Origin: Agarophyton chilense
Taxonomy: Eukaryota > Rhodophyta > Florideophyceae > Gracilariales > Gracilariaceae
Assembly (NCBI GenBank): GCA_030374765.1
Contig: JARGXX010000013.1
Location: 744,001 to 808,000 of the forward strand
Direction of reading: 5' to 3'
Length of the DNA stretch: 64,000 bases
Shown here: piece by piece, positions 30,486 through 42,464 of the stretch
Layout of the letters: each line of letters begins with the position of its first letter
How positions within the stretch are numbered: the first letter of the stretch is position 1
Program-made: the position numbers and the translations under genes
Notes under the pieces: generated by a model
Seen by the model: the letters and a program-made list of their open reading frames with translations, nothing else
What the model was told of the DNA's origin: nothing
Database searches by the model: none

Positions 30486-30983
30486 TGTTTAGCCTTTCAA
30501 TGCGGCGACCGAGCGCGATTTATCTTGCCAGTTAAACAGTTTCAGCTTTCCGCAATCCGTGGCTTGATGCATGAACCCGACTAGAAAGCTCTCAAAGGGA
30601 ATGCGAAGGATTCAATAACGCTGCACGCATGGGCTATCACCGGTGGGGGCTAACAAAAATGTTGCGAGTGCCGTGCATCCCCGCGCTTCGGACATTCCTG
30701 TCCACGTGTGCGCCGTGCAACTTTCATGGCACCATCACACAGCCACGGGTCAACGGTTATACGAAAGGTAGCTAGTCTCTCTACAAGTTGTCTATCTACA
30801 TTGCCCGATGAATGAAACTATCTCGGAAGCTTTAGAAGTTACCGCCTGCCGCGTACTCGACGGAGTGCACTAGCGCTCGCACTCCCCTATACACCAGCTC
30901 CACATAAACCGGAAATCCAACGCCAAATATCATAATAAGCAATACATGCTACTATACAAGAATAAACCACGTGTGTGATGTAC
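30486..30983. other. intergenic, DHCR7 promoter region
   Basis: 498 bp between two same-strand genes. No gene. It should contain the DHCR7 promoter and the 3' end of the F-box-like gene (AATAAA-like sequence near 30960-30965 lies on the opposite strand). No other signal was recognised. Confidence 0.4.
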
Positions 30984-32018
30984 TCAAATGTGCAGGTTGC
31001 GAGGTTCGGTGGGCGCAACCGCGCTACGGATGATTCCGTAGCGGCCTATCTGATCATAGTTGTGCAACATACCCCCCTCAGCAACCTCTGACAACAATTT
31101 CCACCCAATGTGAGACTGACACTGCGAGCAATGCACATCACCGACAACCATGTTTCCTTGGCGAAGATGCTCGGCGCGAACGTTTCTCACAGAAACACTC
31201 CCGTCTCTCAAACGCTTGACGAAGAACGCTGGCTGACCCGCTGTAGCAGCACCAGCCCAAGAGTGGTCCCACTCCAGGTAGGCATTCATGTCGGTGAGTC
31301 GCGAGCTGGCCAGCACGTGTGACCATGGCAACATGTCATCGCGTTCGAACAGCACGTTTCGGCACTGCGGGTTTGCACAGTTGACGATCCCTTCTGGTGG
31401 TTGGAGATAATGTCCGTCCAAGGTCATGAGTCGAGCTTTTGAATCAACCATTTCCACAAAGTCATGATGCACAAAGTCCCGCACTGCGTTTCCATCACCG
31501 TGTCGAAAGCCGACAAACACGCCACATTGGGCGCATCTCAACGCCTGCACGCATTGCAATTGTTGGGGCAGTGGAAAGCGGCCGTCCTTGTAAACGGTCT
31601 GCATCAAGTGACGCAACACATGAAAATTGGCGGCACCCCGACGCTGGTCAAGCACCATGCCAAATTTGGCGACATCTCTCTGCGGGCTGCACTCAACCAG
31701 CTGGAAGAAGGTGCGTTTGGCGAGATTGCTAGATGGACCAAAGGTGCTTCTCGGAGAGGAAGTTTGGGCGTCATAAAGCGCAAGCTCCTTGGGTTCGAAA
31801 AGGGGAGCTTGACAGCTGACGCAGCGGAAGGCACGGCGTAACAGGGGGGCGACCAGTTGGTGAAAGTACTGGCAAGAGGTGGCAAGATGGGCCTGGTCAG
31901 ACTGCTTGAGCTGCGAGATCAACTGCTGCTGCACATCCTCCGGCAAATCTTGCAGCGAGGCAGCGTGAGACTGCTCGGAGTGAAGCGCGGATGAATTAGA
32001 ATGGAAGTGGTCTTGCAT
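30984..32018 (-). CDS. F-box-like protein with two zinc-binding beta-tent-like (Yippee/Mis18/cereblon-type) modules
   Basis: 344 residues from the ATG at 32018; upstream codons in frame are non-ATG. Residues 22-62 read as an F-box: LQDLPEDVQQQLISQL, then TSCQYFHQLVAPLLRR. Two modules with paired CxxC-type motifs follow. Module 1 has CVSC (66-69) and CAQC (162-165) followed by GVFVGFR. Module 2 has CANPQC (214-219) and CSQC (297-300) followed by QSHIGWKL. The second CxxC followed by a G-W/F-K strand is the hallmark of the Yippee/Mis18/CULT beta-tent fold. An F-box would link it to SCF ubiquitin ligase, with the beta-tents as candidate substrate or ligand receptors. Both domain calls are by eye. 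Single exon. Confidence 0.7.
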   Translation of the reverse strand: MQDHFHSNSSALHSEQSHAASLQDLPEDVQQQLISQLKQSDQAHLATSCQYFHQLVAPLLRRAFRCVSCQAPLFEPKELALYDAQTSSPRSTFGPSSNLAKRTFFQLVECSPQRDVAKFGMVLDQRRGAANFHVLRHLMQTVYKDGRFPLPQQLQCVQALRCAQCGVFVGFRHGDGNAVRDFVHHDFVEMVDSKARLMTLDGHYLQPPEGIVNCANPQCRNVLFERDDMLPWSHVLASSRLTDMNAYLEWDHSWAGAATAGQPAFFVKRLRDGSVSVRNVRAEHLRQGNMVVGDVHCSQCQSHIGWKLLSEVAEGGMLHNYDQIGRYGIIRSAVAPTEPRNLHI

Positions 32019-35000
32019 GGGGAGAGCCGAGCGGAAAGAAATAAAGAAGACAGAGCGCGGCGACACAAAGCGCGCAACGAACAACAATGCAAGCGCGCAG
32101 CGAGCTGACTAAGAAGCAGAACGCCACGCCGCGTGGCAACGAAGTGGTACGAAGAAGAAAAAGCGGACGGCGGTGGGGCGGTGGGGCGGTGGGGCAATGG
32201 GCAATGGGCGGAAGCGCACAGAGCGCGAGAAACTACAGCCACTTGGTGACAAAGACTTTTCGGAAAAAACGGCGGAAGGAGCGCACGGTGTGGAAGATGC
32301 GCACTGCGCGCATAGTGCATGGAGAGGGGGTGTATATTTTGGTGGGTACGTGCGCCTGTTGGCAGCTGCGGCGCCATGTGCAGCGGCCGTGTCACGCGCG
32401 CGCAACGCGTGCAAGAGCGATGATATTTTGACCGCTGCGGTGTGAAAATCTGGCGGCGTGTTGTCGTCGTACCGTTGCAGATATCTCGCACAGCGTCCCT
32501 TCACGTGCAGTGCCACGCAGCACAGCCGCTCGCCGCGCTGTTCCGCTCTCGTGATTGGCGGTGCCTGGCTCCGTGACTCAACTACTGTCCCGCTGCCGCG
32601 TTCAATTTGTATGCCACTAAACAAATTGACCTCGCCGACACCCATCCCATCGTCGCCCATCGTCGCCCATCGTTGCCATTGGAACCATCCTGTGTTGGAT
32701 TTCCCAACCAGTGACGCCTGCGATATATAGCGCATCTTTTGTGTATACAGTGCGCGTCATAAATATATGAGCAACAATAGTGTCTATACGCCAGGAGAAT
32801 TAACCTCATATGAGGCCAATTCTATTTTCAAAAGAAAAAACACTGGTTTCGATACTATAGCGCCACGTTCTATTTTCTAAGTAAAAAAGAGTATTCTAAT
32901 CATGATCTGACCACATCAAAGTACATTTTTAGACAGTTTTCTTCATTAACACCAGCTCAATGTTTCCGGAATCGCTCGGAGACTGCTTGAAAAATGGCTT
33001 GGACCTTGCTAAGTTAACCCTCTTGAAACAGGAAGCTTACGTGTACTCAGATAGACACAAGCTGTCTACATGATTAGAATAGAGAACGATAACACAGAAA
33101 CAAAAACCAAATGCCAGCCTGTCAACAACTTGATTCTATTATCTCAACCATAATAGCAATTAAATATTGCACTCTAATTGAATTCTTTCGACCTAGCTAT
33201 AATCATAGCAAATGACAATTACAATACTGCACCAATATTAGCTACATAAAACGCACACATTTTCCCATTAAATAAAATGCGCGTCATTTCAAAACTTTTG
33301 CGCATTTTTTAATAATATGACATTAAAGTGTGCGCTCAGGTGAACTTATGGTATCGCAATCGGCCCTAAAAAATTCTAAAAAATGCTCCAAACAACTTGA
33401 TCATGTCTTTCTTTCACGTTGGTATTTCTTTTTCGTGATCTTGCCTCAAGCAACTTAGAATTTCATGATTCAATCTTCTTTTTTCTTACCTTCTTTTATC
33501 GAAAAAAAAGACAAGACGGCACTCATCAATAATCAAGAATAAATTTTCGAAGTCGCAAACCAAGAGTAGTGGGACTGAAACAACAGAAAAAATTTTATTG
33601 TGATATCACTCGGCGCAGTAGAAGCATAAGAACTGTGCAAGACTAATCCGCACTTCAAAAAATACGATATATGAAGATGTTTATACCTACTGAAAAAACA
33701 GCTGGTAAGACGATCTTACACACGCAAGAAGAAGAAAAGTTGATTCTCTTCAGTTTTTTATCAACAAATTAGTTTTTGGGAAGATTGAGGTCGTAGAATA
33801 GTACGCAACTACTAAAGAGAGTAGAACAAATAAAGTCTATTCGCTTGGAAGAGCTATAAGCCTATATTGGTGTACAGCTGGGCCTCTCTTTTCATCGGCT
33901 CGAACGCCTGCCAGCCTGCTTGATCAAATCGGGGCTCCTGGGTGTTTTTATAGAAAAATATATACAAAGATACATTTATAAACATACGTGCAGCACTGTG
34001 ATTGTATTGAATTTACAATTCAAACTTGGCGGTGATGGACCCCCTATGGCACAGTAGAAACTTCTAGACCACTTTTTTGCAAAACGCTGCCACACATTCA
34101 GTTCCAGTTGGAGTCACTTCTCTAGATGGGAACAATGTACGGTGTAAGAAATGTATCTTAGCTAGATTATATATGAAGAACAAGCTCCTGAAGTTTAAAA
34201 CAAGATTCAACGCATTTGTCGGGTTGTCACAGGCGTAAATTCATAGCTTCCAAGATAATGGTTCCAGAAATCGGTCCAGTCAGAGTCCAGTACAGCTCTA
34301 TAGAAAGGTTTTCCGAAATCCTTGATGTGCTGCAGAAAGGAATGTTGACGGATCCCTGCTACAGAGAAGCTCTACTTCTGCGCTTTGGTGTGCCCAAATG
34401 ACACAACAGACACAACTGTATCCTATTCTATAGAATGGGATACTTATGGTAATGAACCATTTCTATACCAGTCACGTCCTCGCCATGCAGTTACTGTGAC
34501 TTCGCCACTCGGAATGAAAAGTCTTAGGCACTGTTCGGTTCAATAATTTTGATAGCCCAAACCGCTTGGCTCTAAAGAAAGTAATTAAAAATTTGCGACA
34601 CAAATGCCGTGGAGAATAGCGTCTTGTCCAAATATTTGAGAGGAAAAATTATTCCCATGGCGCTCTGACGGTGAAGAGGAACAGTAATTCTATTGTATTC
34701 AAGGGTCGCGCAATAGTGTCGTTTAACACCAAGGACCTTTCCGAGACGCCGTTTTCGCGGATTCAAGAGCCAAGTTGTGAAGGAGCAACGATAACGGTTG
34801 AGTTTAACAAGCCACCGGGCCCTGAGATATCTTACAGACGCCACGTGGACTGACCGACCTCGCCTGGACGCATTCAAAAAAAAATTTTTTTTTAATAAGT
34901 GTAATAGGTTAGGATTAAAGTGCTAGGAAGACCCCAGCGGCTCGCCATTGCTATATACTTGGCTCTAGTGACGTTTTTCCCTTAGAGTAAGGTAGGCACC

Positions 35001-35909
35001 GTTAGGATACTTAATTAGCTTTGGTACATTAGTTCCACCAGTTGGTCTTCAAGCCATCATTTCTGTAGCTCCAACCTGTAAGACTACGCAGTAAACGCCA
35101 GCCCATTGCACTAAGTACTCTGGCAATGCCGACGTCAGAGAAACGAACCTTAGGACCCGGTCTACCATGCTATCTCAGGTTGAGACCAGTACGCTGACCA
35201 ACCAGTCATGGCGTTACACAAATGATCACGTACTGAGTTGCATTCATGGCCTTGCCTCGCTCCAGAGATGGACTTGAGAGGAATCGTTGCTGCGTACAAC
35301 CTTTTACGTACATTCCGTAGTCGTGGCGTACAGCCTATTCATGAACGGAGTTGACAGGCTTGATCAGTTGCGATCAACTTTGGCAACTGTCAGAAACAAA
35401 TGGCGAGTCACAATGAGCATTTTGACTACTTTTTAGGCAAAATCATCCTAAATGCACATGGACTTCTAAAATAAAGTTATACGCATGGAGAAAGCATCAT
35501 TTAAATTGGTCAATTGAAGCGCCGGGTAGTCCTCCAACTTGTCGCCGATAATTTTAAGTACAAGCAGCTACCCATGCCATCAGCCACGCCTACTTCTCGG
35601 ACCATTCATAATAATTGCCACATTTTGCTTGGAACGCAAAGCCGGAAAAGCATATATTGCTATTTGTGCAAGTTGCTGTGTTCGGAAGGGAGAGGGGGGT
35701 ACACAATGTATTTATTCACAGAATTCAAAAAAGGTTTCCATGTGAACTGCTTCAGTTTCTATCATTTCAGTGATCGCTTTCGAGACAAACGACCTGACTC
35801 TATTCTGTAGAGCATGCCAAACGAAGCATGCTACCCACAACTCGGCGATCGCGTGAATACAAAGCAACCTCTCCCACCGCAAACGCTAAGATGCTGCATA
35901 ATAAGAAAA
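32019..35909. other. gene-poor region
   Basis: 32019-32750 is GC-rich sequence upstream of the F-box-like gene and probably its promoter; open frames there overlap on both strands and look like composition artefacts. 32760-35900 is AT-rich with many stops. Small frames at 34216-34401 and 34671-34853 (plus) have no recognisable product. No RNA gene was seen. Confidence 0.5.
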
Positions 35910-36809
35910 CTACTTCTTCTTGAAACCCACCCGGTCAAAATCTGGCCAAAGTTTCTTGATTCCCTCAAAAGCACACAGCGGAACCTTGATGCGCCTATCC
36001 TTACCCAAAACGCCATGCCTTTCATACGTATAAAAGTTGTACGCACTTTTTCGAGCTTCGTTATTTCTACCCGAGGGACTTTCGATCCCAAAGAATTCCA
36101 GATATATCCTCTCCGCAACAGTCGGTCCAAGTTTCATCCAATAAAAGGGGGTACCGTCACACTGGATGCATAACACGTCTTTGTCATGCATTTCGACGGC
36201 GCAGATAGGAACGGGGCTGGCATCAAAAGTACGGACTTCCTGAAAATCAGAAGCTTGAAGCACAATATGGGAGCGGAAAAGATATCGTATAGGTGACTCA
36301 AGGTGCCCGGCTTTCGATGCCTGACGTTTGATATGGGATCCATTCAAAGTTTTCGTTACACCAAAAGCATCATGCGCCCTGCCTTGTGTTTGATGTTGGT
36401 GCGCTATGCTTTGAAAAGTTTGCTCGCATTGCGGCGACCGGTTTTTCATGTGATCGCAAGCATGGTCATACGCGTGAGTCTGTGGTTCCGATCTTTCAGC
36501 AAGCTTTTGTGAAGTTTGGTGGTCCGCCGACGGTGCAGGTCGATCCATATGAGTAGAGGCGTCAATTTCTAGGCCAGCAAGCGAAGTTTGCTCAGGAGAA
36601 ACAGAAAGCAACGTCTGAGACAATGTGATGTTGTTGGAGCAGGACAGAAGAAACACGGCAGTCGTTTGGGCTGTTTGATATTTCGTACTGCACTCTGCCC
36701 TTGATTCGTCACGCACCTTAATAATAACGTTCATATTCTTGATGTAGTATTCTACTATGTCGGGGAATCCGATAGGCTGGTTTGTCGAGAAGTCGCGGTT
36801 GGAACTCAT
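35910..36809 (-). CDS. hypothetical protein
   Basis: 299 residues from the ATG at 36809, single exon. I do not recognise it. The N-terminal part is polar and His/Gln/Ser-rich (about 90-160). The C-terminal 130 residues look folded, with CAVEMHDKDVLCIQC, a hydrophobic core (FYWMKLGPTVAERIYLEFFG) and a basic end (GFKKK). The single long frame, ATG start and ordinary residue mix in an AT-rich stop-rich region argue that it is a real gene. It could also be an ORF of a decayed transposon. Confidence 0.5.
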   Translation of the reverse strand: MSSNRDFSTNQPIGFPDIVEYYIKNMNVIIKVRDESRAECSTKYQTAQTTAVFLLSCSNNITLSQTLLSVSPEQTSLAGLEIDASTHMDRPAPSADHQTSQKLAERSEPQTHAYDHACDHMKNRSPQCEQTFQSIAHQHQTQGRAHDAFGVTKTLNGSHIKRQASKAGHLESPIRYLFRSHIVLQASDFQEVRTFDASPVPICAVEMHDKDVLCIQCDGTPFYWMKLGPTVAERIYLEFFGIESPSGRNNEARKSAYNFYTYERHGVLGKDRRIKVPLCAFEGIKKLWPDFDRVGFKKK

Positions 36810-38808
36810 AAGTGAGTGATATCATCAGCATTGTGATATGAAACGGCACACCGCGTCGGATGCCAGGAGGCAGGGTACATTGTTGTAACACGTGGTATCA
36901 CGAGTGGAGTGGCTTGCAACGGCGCATGTAGTGGCGATCTACGTGGCTGGTTTTACTACCCTTGGTAGATGTAAGTCCATTAGGGACCGTACCCATACAG
37001 TGGTTTGGCTAAGTGGCTGACCACTGGGTATTATTTATGTATTATTTGGGCACTCACACTGGCACACAGTATATAGTGTACCAGAGGTGAGCGCCGACTC
37101 CAAGTGAAGGAGACAACATGGGCATCATGACTATTCTGTTCCTCGCTTAGGATTCCTTAACCGGAGATCCGGACGATCTATAATAGATATGCAGCCCCCA
37201 ACCACTTCACGAGCCGTCTCGTACCTACGTCCCATCAACGTTTTACAGTTGCACTGTTCACACTCGCTGGCAAGTAGTGGCCCTACACCCCACTTCCAGC
37301 TCGTTGGTGTTGTAGCTCTACCACCCCTTTTCCTTCGCCGCAAGCGACCCATCGGCAGTCCGAACGCTGTCGCAGGTGTCTGCTCTCTCCGCTAGAGCGG
37401 ATACTACACCCATTCATCATCCTTTATGATCCTGGCTTTTTCGCACGTAGTTAATTAGTCTGCACTTCTTCGCCAAAACATTGCAGGAGGTTGCTGTGGA
37501 GGTGCTGGCTGAGAAGGAGGCGTCGTAGATTTAAGATAATCGATGACTTAGCGTTTAAATCATTTGGTAGATGGCGATAATTCGACAATAGGCGTATTTG
37601 TTCTTGCCTTATTGACGCATGAATTAAGAGCTTCATGAACTAATAGAATTATGCCATGATTGGAGGAGAAGGGTGACACTAATCTACGAGATTTCGATCA
37701 AAAGATTGGACGAGAAGGGGACACAAACGACTGAAATGTCGTGTAATTAATTTGAAGGATGAGATGATTCGCGACAATCATACGTGAGCAGTGGCGCATG
37801 CGGTGATACGCACCGTATGTCATGTGAATCCTGTTCCATGCAACTGTCCTCTTTGACAGGTCGGTTATCATTCATCACGAGGGAAGCGATACACACACAT
37901 GCTTTGCTAAGCTGTCTGACACCCGTAGTTGTATCTCGACCCCATGCACCCAGCTAGTGCTCCACGAGGTTAAAATCAAAAGCTTCACCTCTGTGCTCGT
38001 GCGAACGCATAACCGTAGCTATGGATCGGTATCTGAAGACCAGGAGAGAGATCGACTTCTACCCTGCACTTCCTTCGAATACCATATCGTGCCGCGGTTT
38101 CCCATTAAGGGCTTTTCTCATTATGTTTGTCGCAAATGGCGAGAAAGCGCTTCAAGGTAGGCAAAAATATCAAAAGCAGGCTGTCCTTTGTTCCGTCTTG
38201 TCACCATGGTCCATCATTTCTGGAAAGCCATGGACCGTTTTACTTGCCCGTCGGATCACGTCAGATCGCGAGTGCAAGACTACTGCACCGGCAAATGCCA
38301 AGGTTCCAGTAAGGTCTGAGAATCATTCATCAATACGTTTATGCATGTGCGATGTGCTCAATGGCCAATTGCTATTGTCTAACATTGTCTTCACCTCTCA
38401 ATTTTGACGTTTCTTGGTTCAGCATCCACTGTCAAAAATTCCGCAGGTGCGTGCCAGATCGAGACGCATACGCAGATATCAAGTTTACGAATCAAACAAA
38501 CAAGACAAGCAGCATCAGGTTTGAACAATTACTGGTTCAACAGAAATAATAAAAAGAACCAGAGGCCACTCACATCAGGTTTTGTTCTGTCTACCTCCTC
38601 AACGAGGACTACGAAAAGTGGAAGAGCTGACAGTTTTCAATACCACCCCTGAGAGCTCGAGAAAAGGATCGAGAACCGCGTACACCCCGGTTACTTTGTC
38701 TGGCTCTTACACGCGAAGTCCTGTTCTTTTTGTGCGTAGCACGACGGGTGATAGTCGTACGAGGATGGGGGCGCACCATTAGGGATTACGATCCGGACGC
38801 ATTCTAAG
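36810..38808. other. gene-poor region
   Basis: No convincing gene. Around 36881-37412 there is LTR-like sequence: TGTTGTAACA, then TGGTATCAC resembling the initiator-Met primer site of Ty1/copia elements. No copia gag-pol accompanies it. Short frames at 37189-37395, 37957-38160, 38021-38407 and 38404-38652 have no recognisable products. Confidence 0.4.
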
Positions 38809-39369
38809 TCATTCGGTGGCTCCTGCGGCTTTGACAGCAGGGAACGACAGGTACTGGAGTACTTTGAGCATTACAGGTGCCGGGGTGATCTCGTCATCGT
38901 AAGTCTCTTGTCCAAGTGGAATAGGGATAGGTGCTGGAGTGATTTCATCTTCATCCGTTTCTTGTACAATTCAAGCGGAAGCTAGAACTGGAGCTATCTC
39001 TTCCCCATCAAACTCTAATGCGTAATGACCGGGAGCCGGTACTGGAGTGATTTCGTTTTCAATTAGTGCGTCGTTCGCCTCTTGTTCAAGTAATGGAATA
39101 GAAGCATCGTTTTGACTTTTGCAAAGGTTGGAACTGATATCTCCCATGCTACTTTCATCACTTGTTCTCATATGTTGAAAACATGATCGTTCTCCCGGCG
39201 GAGAAAGACCTGAGGAAGGTACGTGACTCACAGCTCCCTGTCTGGTCAAAGCTTGGGTTTGACCTCCATCTCTCTGCGGTCTGTTTTCCGAACCCAAACG
39301 ATTAAAGTTCGCAGAGCTCCTGCCTGAGCCATGGTTGCCATCTCTCCGTAAGCTCTCTTTGAGAAACAT
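38809..39369 (-). pseudogene. decayed ORF with repeated EITPxP motifs
   Basis: Minus-strand frame from 39369, with an in-frame TGA at 38971-38973, continuing to a stop at 38809-38811. Its end is a degenerate internal repeat. ALIENEITPVPAP, QETDEDEITPAPIP and QETYDDEITPAPV are spaced about 25 residues apart in the protein. Acidic-then-Pro repeats are low complexity and give no function. A neighbouring minus-strand ORF lies at 39475-39801. Confidence 0.4.
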
Positions 39370-39474
39370 ATTCAGGGCCTATTGGCCTTTTGCTTTTCTC
39401 AGAATTCGGTAGTGGCGCTCGATCCTTGAACGGAGCTCCATGAGAACTTGTGGGAAGCTACGGAAAGGGGATCG

Positions 39475-39801
39475 TTAAGTGAGTTTCCCGTCGTCAGGTA
39501 CGTTCTTTACACAGTAGATGAACTCCCTAATACTGCGCATAGCAGAATGAACGAATTCTTGTGATATCGGATAGTCTGGATCGTAGTCGCGACCTTCTAA
39601 CGATGCAGTCTTTCGGTCGAAAACTTCTCTCATGCGTAACTGAGATACTTCACATTCGTGATCATGCTTATCCTTGCGTCGAGACTCAAATCTGGCTGGA
39701 ACAGGAATAATCATTTCATCTGAAGCTGCTGTGGGAAATTTTTCGGTTTCCTGCGAACCCTCGTTGGTGCGATGAGAAGGACACATTATGTTCATATTCA
39801 T
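39475..39801 (-). CDS. hypothetical small protein
   Basis: 108 residues from the ATG at 39801 (MNMNIMCPSHR). Charged and unrecognised. It ends with SAMRSIREFIYCVKNVPDDG. It lies next to the start of the Tnp2-like transposase on the opposite strand and may belong to the same transposon or to the decayed repeat ORF downstream. Could be spurious. Confidence 0.3.
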   Translation of the reverse strand: MNMNIMCPSHRTNEGSQETEKFPTAASDEMIIPVPARFESRRKDKHDHECEVSQLRMREVFDRKTASLEGRDYDPDYPISQEFVHSAMRSIREFIYCVKNVPDDGKLT

Positions 39802-40109
39802 TGAGAGGAGCGTGTCTCTGGAACACGCTTTGAAGAGATTCGCGGCACACAACGGCCCCAGATGAGTATTGTGGAGACCAGATGTGGAACAACACAGAAG
39901 GGGGGCTGAGGAAGATCATCGGGGGAAATGGCGGCCATTCGGCATTTAAGCATTTTTAAAGAGTACAGTTTTGTGTCTTTATGGCGCGAACATGTGTCGT
40001 GGAACATCTTTAATCTGAGAACAAACCGTGAATGGTGATCTTCGTTAAACGCACAAACAGAACACCAAACGCAAGTTTACTGAGTTGACAACAACTCAGA
40101 ACTGTACTG

Positions 40110-42464
40110 ATGTCCACTAGGAGAATATTTCGCCATACCTCCGCCACTAGAGCTAGGTATGGTGGATCTTCAACGTTTCGTCCGTATATGGATGACGGAA
40201 GACCATATTCGAATATTGTATCTTCGTTCGAAGGTTCGGTGTCTCATTATGGTGGCAGCAGTGACAAACTCTTTCACCGCTCTGCAGTCCGCCTCTCAGC
40301 ACAATATGAAAAGACGGAGAACATCTCAGGCTCCAGAACCTATTCTAATGGAAGTCGATCATGAACACACACCAGACCAAAGAGAATCTGAAGCGGTTTA
40401 CAGCTCATATAGTATACTGTTTTCAACTCGAACAGTGCGACTCAGCGGCGTAGCAGATCGACTTATCCCACAGGCGTGGAATGAGAACGGTGCCGCACCA
40501 TCTCCTGAAATTCTTGTTTCACATAGCCATGATGTAGAAAAAAGGTCCAATCACACTAATGGCCATCCAGGGGAAACTGTTGTTGGTGAAGAATAGCGCG
40601 TGCAATACGAGTACTGCGCTCTATTGGCCGTAGCGGAAGAGTCGTTGAGAATGCACAAATTGACAGAAGTGCGAGTTCAGAGTTGTCGAAACATTTGCCC
40701 CTAGGTTCCTGGGAAGAGAAACTTCAGGATTTGCAACAAACATATGATCCAAGAACTACAAAACTCTTCAAAGATGAAGATGCGAGAAGGCTTCTCGAGG
40801 TTTTACTAAGCATTGACCAGGGGAGGGCTCTCGAAAAACCAAGCCCGGAGGCTACTATCTACTAACATGGTTAACTCGAACTGCAGCTACAAAATGTACT
40901 TATGACTTACATCCAAAGAAGGGCTGGGGTTCGAAAACGCTTTGAAACTATATGCGCTGAGGAACATGCTCCACTTTACGAAAATATCTGTGAAAGAAGG
41001 ATATGTTCGAGTAAGAACTGCACCCAGCCTGTTTCGATTAGTCGGAGATACTGGTAAAGGTTGGTTTCTAAACAGCTAGTGGCTTTATGTAAGGAAAAGG
41101 ACTCGTTTGATTACTTGATGGAGGGCTGCAATAAAGCATGCAATGCGGTAACTAATCGTTTAGAGGACGATCTTTTTCTGTGCGAATAATACGATGGAAC
41201 GTATTCTCAGGAAATGCATTCGGAGAAGCTACGACACTGGAATCAAGGTATTGGGGTAGAGGTTTCCAAGGGGAGGCAGATGAGGAGGTGTATTTGGGCT
41301 CTCATGTTCTCAATTCTGAACTACAGTTCACAATCCCGCTTTCAGGCAGCAAACGTTCTGCTTTCAGGATTTGTTCCGGGATCTCATGATACGGAAAAGT
41401 TTGAACTTTTTCCCTCTCCCATTTTCGACGATCTGCAGCGGTTAGAGAATAGTTTGGAAATTTATTGTTACGATGGTCATACTCGAAAAGTAAAAGCATT
41501 TGTCATGCTTGTGACAGCAGACTGGCCGGCCGCAAGTATTCTTCTTGGTTTGAAAGTTCACAATGCCGAAATTACCTGTAGGAGATGTCACAAAGTAGCT
41601 CGAAGGACTATTAAACTGGAAACCATATGTGGTTCTTACCAAACCCCATAAGATCAGGCAGTAATAGGCGAGAGTTTTCGCTAAGATCACCATGTAGCTA
41701 CATAGAAATGGAATGCCCAAGGCCAAGGACGGCCAGAGAAACAGAGAAGATGTAGAAAAGACATCACAGAGCGAATAACAAATCGATGCGGGAGGAAATA
41801 ATGAAGGAATTAGGAGTGAAATAGTCTCCCGCACTTGGAATTCTATCCATCGACATCGGGATATGCGCCCCTTACGACCCAGTGCATTTGTGTTGTGGTT
41901 GCATGGTTGGGTGAAACATCCCATATCTCTCTGTATTGGTTCACATATAAAGTATGAATCGAGGACACATGCTTGAATTGTGATTGAGACTGTCACGCAG
42001 AACATAAATACGGCTCTTGTGTCTGGCTCTCTCGGAATGCCTTCACTGTGGGGGCGCCCACCCGAGTCTTTCATGTAAATTGGAGGATACAAGGCCGAAA
42101 ATTATAAAAACTTTTCCCTATACTATGGTCGCACTTTGTTCAACTGTAGTTCAATTCAGAGGGAACTGACTTATATCTGGGGTCTGACGTCAAAGATAAC
42201 TCATATTCTTTTCGAAACCACTCTAATGAAGGACGATTTTTGTCTTCTCAAAGAATACCTTTCCAACTGTCACTCTTTGTTTATCGAATTGTTCTTTCGT
42301 GATGACTCAGAAGCCTTCTGTCTAACCCCAAATACTCATGCAGTATTGCATCGGCCTCAGATCCTGGAAGAGTGTGGACCGCTTATGAATGTTTCCAAAT
42401 TTCTGGCCGAACGTGTAGCAGGAACTCTGACAGCCATGAACATACCAGCGCAACGGCCAGAGGA
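40110..42464 (+). pseudogene. Tnp2/Plavaka-like transposase, decayed, interrupted by element C
   Basis: Fragments in order on the plus strand. The N-terminal part (40110-40865) is degenerate in more than one frame. The core at 41214-41651 has LSGFVPGSHDTEKF and ADWPAASILLGLKVHNAE followed by a CxxC pair (TCRRC), the pattern of Tnp2-type transposases: a PGP-like loop, then a CDxPAxxxxxGF-like motif before a Cys pair. The C-terminal part at 42136-42464 has NTHAVLHRPQILEECGPLMN, the conserved H-x-L-H-P-x-I-x-x-x-G-P-L stretch. The frame is cut at 42464 by element C and stays open for 26 codons on the other side (54219-54299). Multiple frameshifts make it non-functional. Confidence 0.6.

Noticed and set aside
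32087-32735. Overlapping ORFs upstream of the F-box-like gene
   Set aside because: Open on several frames and both strands in GC-rich DNA; non-ATG starts; more likely promoter and leader.
34216-34853. Two small plus-strand ORFs in AT-rich DNA
   Set aside because: 60-61 residues, no recognisable product, no supporting context.
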